Below, in pieces: positions 60,238 through 64,000 of a stretch of DNA of 64,000 nt. The position numbers were made by a program, and so were the translations under genes. Below the pieces are notes generated by a model that saw only the letters and a list, made by a program, of their open reading frames with translations, did no database searches and was not told the origin of the DNA. Source of the stretch: Streptomyces griseoruber (GTDB lineage: Bacteria > Actinomycetota > Actinomycetes > Streptomycetales > Streptomycetaceae); contig NZ_KQ948765.1 in NCBI RefSeq assembly GCF_001514205.1, positions 454,953 through 518,952 on the forward strand. Reading direction: 5' to 3'. The stretch's first letter is position 1; the number at the start of each line of letters is the position of its first letter.

Positions 60238-60612
60238 ATGCTCGAGCGAATCGTCCGACGAGCCGCCGTACCCGCGGCGATGACGGCCGCACTGGCCGGC
60301 GGCGCACTGGCCGCGGCCCCCTCGGCGAGTGCCGCCGCGAGCGACTGCCCCGCGGCCATGGTGTGCATCTTCCAGAACGTCAATTTCACGGGACGCTGGA
60401 TCGGTCAGACCGATCCGTACCGGTCCAACGTCGGTGACTACATGAACGACCGGACGAGCTCCATCGTCAACAGGACGGACCGGGACATCTGTTTCTACCA
60501 GGACGCGGATTACGGGGGAGACATGCTGATGTGGATCCCCGCGCGCTCCGCGGCCGACGTCCTGGTGGAGGGGGCCAACGACCGCATCAGCTCGTTCAAG
60601 CCCTGCTGGTAG
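60238..60612 (+). CDS. Secreted peptidase-inhibitor (I36)/crystallin-like protein
   Basis: A 124-residue secreted protein. Signal peptide: AAVPAAMTAALAGGALAAAP, cut after SASA. The mature part has Cys residues in SDCPAAMVC, RDICFYQDADYGGDML and FKPCW; CFYQDADYGG is the beta/gamma-crystallin-like motif of Streptomyces metalloprotease inhibitor (I36) proteins, and the VCIFQNVNFTGRW part is its pair. It may inhibit a secreted metalloprotease. The ATG at 60238 and a GTG at 60235 are both possible; AAGGGCAG lies before them. Confidence 0.75.
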   Translation: MLERIVRRAAVPAAMTAALAGGALAAAPSASAAASDCPAAMVCIFQNVNFTGRWIGQTDPYRSNVGDYMNDRTSSIVNRTDRDICFYQDADYGGDMLMWIPARSAADVLVEGANDRISSFKPCW

Positions 60613-60626
60613 CCGACCGAGGCGGG

Positions 60627-60655
60627 TTTTGAACACGTTCAAAATGGAGTAGGCT
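60627..60655 (+). promoter_or_regulatory. Operator over the -35 box of the epimerase promoter
   Basis: TTTTGAAC-AC-GTTCAAAA is a perfect 8-bp inverted repeat. TTGAAC in its left arm could be the -35, with TAGGCT at 60650-60655 as -10 (15-base spacer). A repressor here would block the polymerase directly. The symmetry fits a TetR-family site. Confidence 0.6.
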
Positions 60656-60684
60656 CCCTGGCACACAGCGAGGGGAGCCTGCTC

Positions 60685-61638
60685 GTGAAGTTCGTGTTGC
60701 CCGGGGGGACCGGGCAGGTCGGGAGTGTGCTGCGGCGGGCCCTGGTGGCGGGCGGGCACGAGGTCGTCGTGCTGAGCCGGCGGCCGTCCGGGCCCGGTGA
60801 GGCCGAGTGGGACGGGCGGACCACGGGGCCCTGGACCGAGGAGGTCGACGGCAGCGATGTCGTGATCGGTCTGGCCGGGCGGAGTGTGAGTTGCCGATAC
60901 ACCCCGGAGAACCTCAAGGCCATGAGGGATTCCCGGGTGGACTCGGCGCGCGTCGTGGGCGAGGCGATCGCCGCCGCCGCGCGGCCGCCGAAGGTGTGGC
61001 TCCAGATGAGCACCGCGACGATCTACGCCCACCGCTTCGACGCGGCCCACGACGAGGACACCGGGGTGATCGGCGGTCACGAGCCCGGCGTGCCGGGCTA
61101 CTGGGGCTACAGCGTCGACATCGCCACCGCCTGGGAGCGGGAACTGGAGGCGGCCGACACCCCGCACACCCGCAAGGTGGCGCTGCGCTCGGCGATGGTC
61201 ATGAGCCCGGACCGGGGCGGGGTGTTCGACGTACTGTCCTGGCTGACCCGGCTGGGTCTGGGCGGACCGGTGGCGGGCGGCGCGCAGTACGTGTCGTGGA
61301 TCCACGACCGGGACTTCGTGCGCGCGGTGGAGTTCCTCGTCGAGCGGGACGACCTCGCCGGACCGGTGAACCTGGCCGCCCCCGCTCCCCTGCCGCAACG
61401 CGCCTTCATGCGGGCGCTGCGCTCCGCCTGGGGCGTCCCGGTGGGGCTGCCGGCGACGAAGTGGATGGCGGAGCTGGGCGCCCTCGCCCTGCGCTCGGAC
61501 ACCGAACTGCTCCTGAAGAGCCGCCGTGTCGTCCCCGGCCGGCTCCTCGCCGCGGGCTTCACCTTCGGCCGGCCGCACTGGCCGGAGGCCGCCGACGATC
61601 TCGTACGACGCCGTCGGCACCGCCCGCCGATGCCGTGA
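60685..61638 (+). CDS. TIGR01777-family NAD-dependent epimerase
   Basis: A 317-residue SDR-fold protein. VLPGGTGQVGSVLRRAL is the nucleotide-binding motif, GLAGRSVSCRYTPENLKAMR and QMSTATIYAHRFDAAHDEDT are TIGR01777 signatures, and the DUF1731-type C-terminus has LPATKWMAELGALALRSDTE and RLLAAGFTFGRPHWPEA. Substrate unknown. The GTG at 60685 has GAGGGGAG 7 bases before it. It has its own palindromic operator. Confidence 0.85.
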   Translation: MKFVLPGGTGQVGSVLRRALVAGGHEVVVLSRRPSGPGEAEWDGRTTGPWTEEVDGSDVVIGLAGRSVSCRYTPENLKAMRDSRVDSARVVGEAIAAAARPPKVWLQMSTATIYAHRFDAAHDEDTGVIGGHEPGVPGYWGYSVDIATAWERELEAADTPHTRKVALRSAMVMSPDRGGVFDVLSWLTRLGLGGPVAGGAQYVSWIHDRDFVRAVEFLVERDDLAGPVNLAAPAPLPQRAFMRALRSAWGVPVGLPATKWMAELGALALRSDTELLLKSRRVVPGRLLAAGFTFGRPHWPEAADDLVRRRRHRPPMP

Positions 61639-61734
61639 CGTGGGTCCTGTACAGGCGAACGTCAGTGTTCTGACGGGGAGTTGTCAGCCGGCTGCGGTTG
61701 CATGACCGGGGATGTTCCCCCCACCAGGAGTGCC

Positions 61735-62967
61735 ATGACCCCCCTCCTCGCGCACGACCCGTCCGAGTCCGTCCCCGACTTCCCCATGCCGAGGGACCCG
61801 GCCTGTCCCTTCGCGCCGCCCCCGGAGATGACGCGCCTGCACGACGAGCGGCCGGTCTCCAAGGTCCGCCTCTGGGACGGCAGTACGCACTGGCTCGTCA
61901 CCCGCTACGACGACCAGCGCGCCCTGTACGGCGACGCGAGGCTCAGCGTCGACGTCACCCGGAGGGGCTTCCCGTACCTCAGCGCCGGGTTCAAGGAGAC
62001 CGCCGGGAAGACCCCGCCGTCGTTCCTGAACATGGACGACCCCGAGCACGCCCGGATCCGCCGGATGGTCACCGCGCCGTTCACCATCAAGCGGATGGAG
62101 GCCCTGCGGCCCACGGTCCAGCGCATCACGGACGAGCTGATCGACGCGATGCTCGCCGGGCCGAACCCGGTCGACCTGGTCGGCGCCCTCGCGCTGCCGC
62201 TGCCGTCCCTGGTGATCTGCGAACTGCTGGGCGTCCCCTACGAGGACCACGACTTCTTCCAGCGGCACAGCAAGGTCGGGGTGAGCCGCGAGTCGACCGC
62301 GCAGGAGTCCCGGGCCGCCAACCTGGCCCTCTACCGGTACCTGGAGCGGCTGCTCGGCCTGAAGCCCGCCGACCCGGCCGACGACATGCTCTCCGACCTC
62401 GCCGCCCGCACCGCCTCCGGCGATCCGACCCGCCACGAGGCGGCGATGCTGGGTGTGCTGCTGCTCGGCGCCGGGCACGAGACCACCGCCAACATGATCT
62501 CCCTGGGCGTGCTGGCGCTGCTGGAGCACCCCGAGCAGCTGGCGGTCGTCCGGGACACCGACGACCCGAAGGTCCTGGCGGGCGCGGTGGAGGAACTCCT
62601 GCGCTATCTGACCGTGGTGCACAGTGGTCAGCGGCGGCTCGCCCTCGAGGACCTCGAGGTCGGCGGGCAGCACATCCGCGCCGGGGAGGGCGTCATCATC
62701 CCGGGCGCGACCGGCAACTGGAGCCCGGACCGCTTCCCCGACCCCGGCCGGCTCGACGTACGCCGCGACGCCCGCCGGCACATGGCGTTCGGCTTCGGCA
62801 TCCACCAGTGCCTGGGCCAGCCCCTGGCCCGGATCGAACTCCAGGTGGTGTACGGCACGTTGTTCCGCCGCGTGCCCCACCTGCGGGGCGCGGCGACGCT
62901 GGAGGAGATCCCGTTCAAGGACGACGGGATCGTGTACGGCGTCCATGAACTGCCGGTGCGCTGGTAG
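61735..62967 (+). CDS. Cytochrome P450
   Basis: A 410-residue soluble bacterial P450. I-helix GAGHETTANMISLGVLALLE, K-helix EELLRYL (ExxR), and the heme loop FGFGIHQCLGQPLARIEL with Cys near 359 are complete. FLNMDDPEHARIRRMVTAPF is the C-helix region. The overall style is CYP105/107-like, with PVSKVRLWDGSTHWLVTRYD at the N-terminus. The ATG at 61735 has AGGAG 6 bases before it. No ferredoxin gene follows, so the electron donor is elsewhere. Substrate unknown. Confidence 0.9.
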   Translation: MTPLLAHDPSESVPDFPMPRDPACPFAPPPEMTRLHDERPVSKVRLWDGSTHWLVTRYDDQRALYGDARLSVDVTRRGFPYLSAGFKETAGKTPPSFLNMDDPEHARIRRMVTAPFTIKRMEALRPTVQRITDELIDAMLAGPNPVDLVGALALPLPSLVICELLGVPYEDHDFFQRHSKVGVSRESTAQESRAANLALYRYLERLLGLKPADPADDMLSDLAARTASGDPTRHEAAMLGVLLLGAGHETTANMISLGVLALLEHPEQLAVVRDTDDPKVLAGAVEELLRYLTVVHSGQRRLALEDLEVGGQHIRAGEGVIIPGATGNWSPDRFPDPGRLDVRRDARRHMAFGFGIHQCLGQPLARIELQVVYGTLFRRVPHLRGAATLEEIPFKDDGIVYGVHELPVRW

Positions 62968-62987
62968 CGCACCGGAGCCGACCCGGG

Positions 62988-63023
62988 ACCGCGCGGACGC
63001 GCTCAGGGGGGCGCCCGCGCGGT
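62988..63023. terminator. Bidirectional hairpin between the P450 and hydrolase genes
   Basis: ACCGCGCGG and CCGCGCGGT are perfect 9-bp arms with an 18-base loop that itself contains GCGC pairs. It lies between convergent genes. Confidence 0.55.
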
Positions 63024-63036
63024 GTTCGGGAGACCG

Positions 63037-63753
63037 TCAGCTCGTGGCGCGCACCGCGTCACGGATCAGGTCGGCGACCTCCTTGGGGCGCGAGACGGCG
63101 ACGGCGTGCGAGGCGCCCTCCAGTTCCACGACGGTGGCCCCGGCCCGCTTGGCGCCGAACCGCTCCACCTCGGGGTTGATGGCCTCGTCCGCGGCGGCGA
63201 CCAGCGCCCAGGACGGCTTGGTGTGCCAGGCGGCCGCGGCGGCCTTCTCCTCGAACGCGGCGGCGGCCAGCGGGCGTTGGGCCGCGGCGAGCACCTTGGT
63301 GACCTCCGCGGGAACGTCGGCGGCGAAGACCGAGGGGAAGGCGTCCTCGGCGATGGTGACCTCGACGGCGGACTCGCCGCCCGGAGTGGGGTACGTCCAC
63401 TCCTTGAGGTTGCTCACCAGCGGGGACAGCGGGTAGCGGCCCTGGAGCTCACCGAGGCTCTCGCCCTCCTCCAGGGCGTAGGCGGCGACGTAGACGAGAC
63501 CGACGACGTTCTCCGTGACACCGGCGACCGTGATCAGGGCGCCGCCGTAGGAGTGGCCGACGAGGACGACCGGGCCGTCGATCTGGGCGGCGACGGAGGC
63601 GACGTAGGCCGCGTCGGAGGCCAGGCCGCGCAGGGGGTTGGGCGGGGCGATCACGGGGATGCCGTGTCCCTGGAGTTCCGTGATGACGCCGGACCAACTG
63701 GTGGCGTCGGCGAACGCGCCGTGGATCAGGACGACGGTGGGGGTGGTGGACAT
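63037..63753 (-). CDS. Alpha/beta hydrolase (RsbQ/EstC-like)
   Basis: A 238-residue hydrolase. VVLIHGAFADATSWSGVITE is the oxyanion strand, LVGHSYGGALITVAG the nucleophile elbow, and GASHAVAVSRPKEVADLI carries the His. It lacks a signal peptide, so it is cytoplasmic. This small family includes esterases and haloperoxidase-like hydrolases. GGGAG precedes the ATG. The following gene, on the same strand, also has the alpha/beta fold. Confidence 0.85.
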   Translation of the reverse strand: MSTTPTVVLIHGAFADATSWSGVITELQGHGIPVIAPPNPLRGLASDAAYVASVAAQIDGPVVLVGHSYGGALITVAGVTENVVGLVYVAAYALEEGESLGELQGRYPLSPLVSNLKEWTYPTPGGESAVEVTIAEDAFPSVFAADVPAEVTKVLAAAQRPLAAAAFEEKAAAAAWHTKPSWALVAAADEAINPEVERFGAKRAGATVVELEGASHAVAVSRPKEVADLIRDAVRATS

Positions 63754-63771
63754 GGTGACGCTCTCCCGGGG

Positions 63772-64000
63772 TCAGGCGTGCAGGGCGTCGCGCAGGGTGC
63801 CGACGGCGAGGGTGATGGCCGCCTCGGCGGCGTGGGTCGGACGCAGGGCGTCGAGCATCACGAAGTCGTGGATGATGCCCAGGAACCGGACGGCGGTGAC
63901 GGGGACACCGGCCTCGCGCAGCTTGTTCGCGTACGCCTCGCCCTCGTCCCGCAGGACATCCGCCTCACCCGTGACGACCAGCGCCGGGGGCAGATCCTTC
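63772..64000 (-). CDS. Alpha/beta hydrolase (hormone-sensitive-lipase type), C-terminal part
   Basis: The gene enters from the window's right edge; about 75 residues are visible: DLPPALVVTGEADVLRDEGE (the strand with the catalytic Asp), then VPVTAVRFLGIIHDFVMLDA with the catalytic His, and a helical C-terminus. This matches the HSL/fold-3 family of lipases and esterases. It ends 19 bases before the start of the previous hydrolase, so both are probably one operon with this gene first. Confidence 0.8.
   Translation of the reverse strand, partial: KDLPPALVVTGEADVLRDEGEAYANKLREAGVPVTAVRFLGIIHDFVMLDALRPTHAAEAAITLAVGTLRDALHA

Overview
The window is high-G+C actinobacterial DNA, almost certainly a Streptomyces chromosome. 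This rests on strong third-position GC bias, frequent GTG/TTG starts, many ATGA/GTGA gene overlaps, and typical Streptomyces families: PaaX, SARP and LAL regulators, an eCIS-type DUF4157 protein, an I36 inhibitor, CYP105-like P450s and SpoIIE phosphatases. No rRNA, tRNA, CRISPR array, IS element or origin was recognised. Most of the window is accessory catabolism, each block with its own regulator and often a recognisable inverted repeat in the promoter.

Layout. (1) 1-7.0 kb: stress and low-oxygen block: partial UspA protein, an APH-like/P-loop kinase gene broken by a frameshift, a DUF2231 membrane protein, pyruvate formate-lyase with its radical-SAM activase, a carbamate kinase remnant, and a CBS-BON protein. 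(2) 7.2-11.3 kb: PobA-like 4-hydroxybenzoate hydroxylase, a DUF4157 protein and an amidohydrolase pseudogene. (3) 11.3-19.1 kb: a divergent aryl-CoA cluster. Cupin, thioesterase, CoA ligase and fused aryl-CoA hydroxylase/OYE reductase run left; RidA, FAH hydrolase and PaaX run right. Together they look like a complete route for anthranilate or salicylate through a CoA-activated 5-hydroxylation. (4) 19.1-24 kb: M24-like hydrolase, LAL regulator, and a VanJ-like membrane EEP protein.

(5) 24-33.8 kb: HisC-like aminotransferase, PaaN-like aldehyde dehydrogenase, Lrp regulator, 2-oxoacid dehydrogenase E1alpha/E1beta/E2, thiolase, enoyl-CoA hydratase and 3-hydroxyacyl-CoA dehydrogenase. This suggests transamination, oxidative decarboxylation to an acyl-CoA, then beta-oxidation. 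The two rightward operons share a matching promoter-proximal sequence. (6) 33.8-37.3 kb: HEAT-repeat protein and a Ser/Thr kinase with a PQQ-type propeller. (7) 37.6-46.8 kb: TetR, APC permease, aldehyde dehydrogenase and PuuD-like hydrolase, then acyl-CoA dehydrogenase, CoA-transferase, LysR and a two-subunit TPP decarboxylase. (8) 46.8-47.6 kb: a scar of three gene fragments.

(9) 47.6-51.9 kb: secreted alpha/beta hydrolase, secreted lectin-like protein, SpoIIE phosphatase, IclR regulator. (10) 51.9-57.9 kb: giant SARP-AAA regulator with a minisatellite-encoded Pro-rich linker, hemerythrin, PPOX-class flavoprotein, TetR. (11) 57.9-64 kb: secreted dipeptidase-like protein with a discoidin domain, I36 inhibitor-like protein, TIGR01777 epimerase, P450, and two alpha/beta hydrolases, the last cut by the window end. 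Function calls come from motif recognition only; no database search was run.
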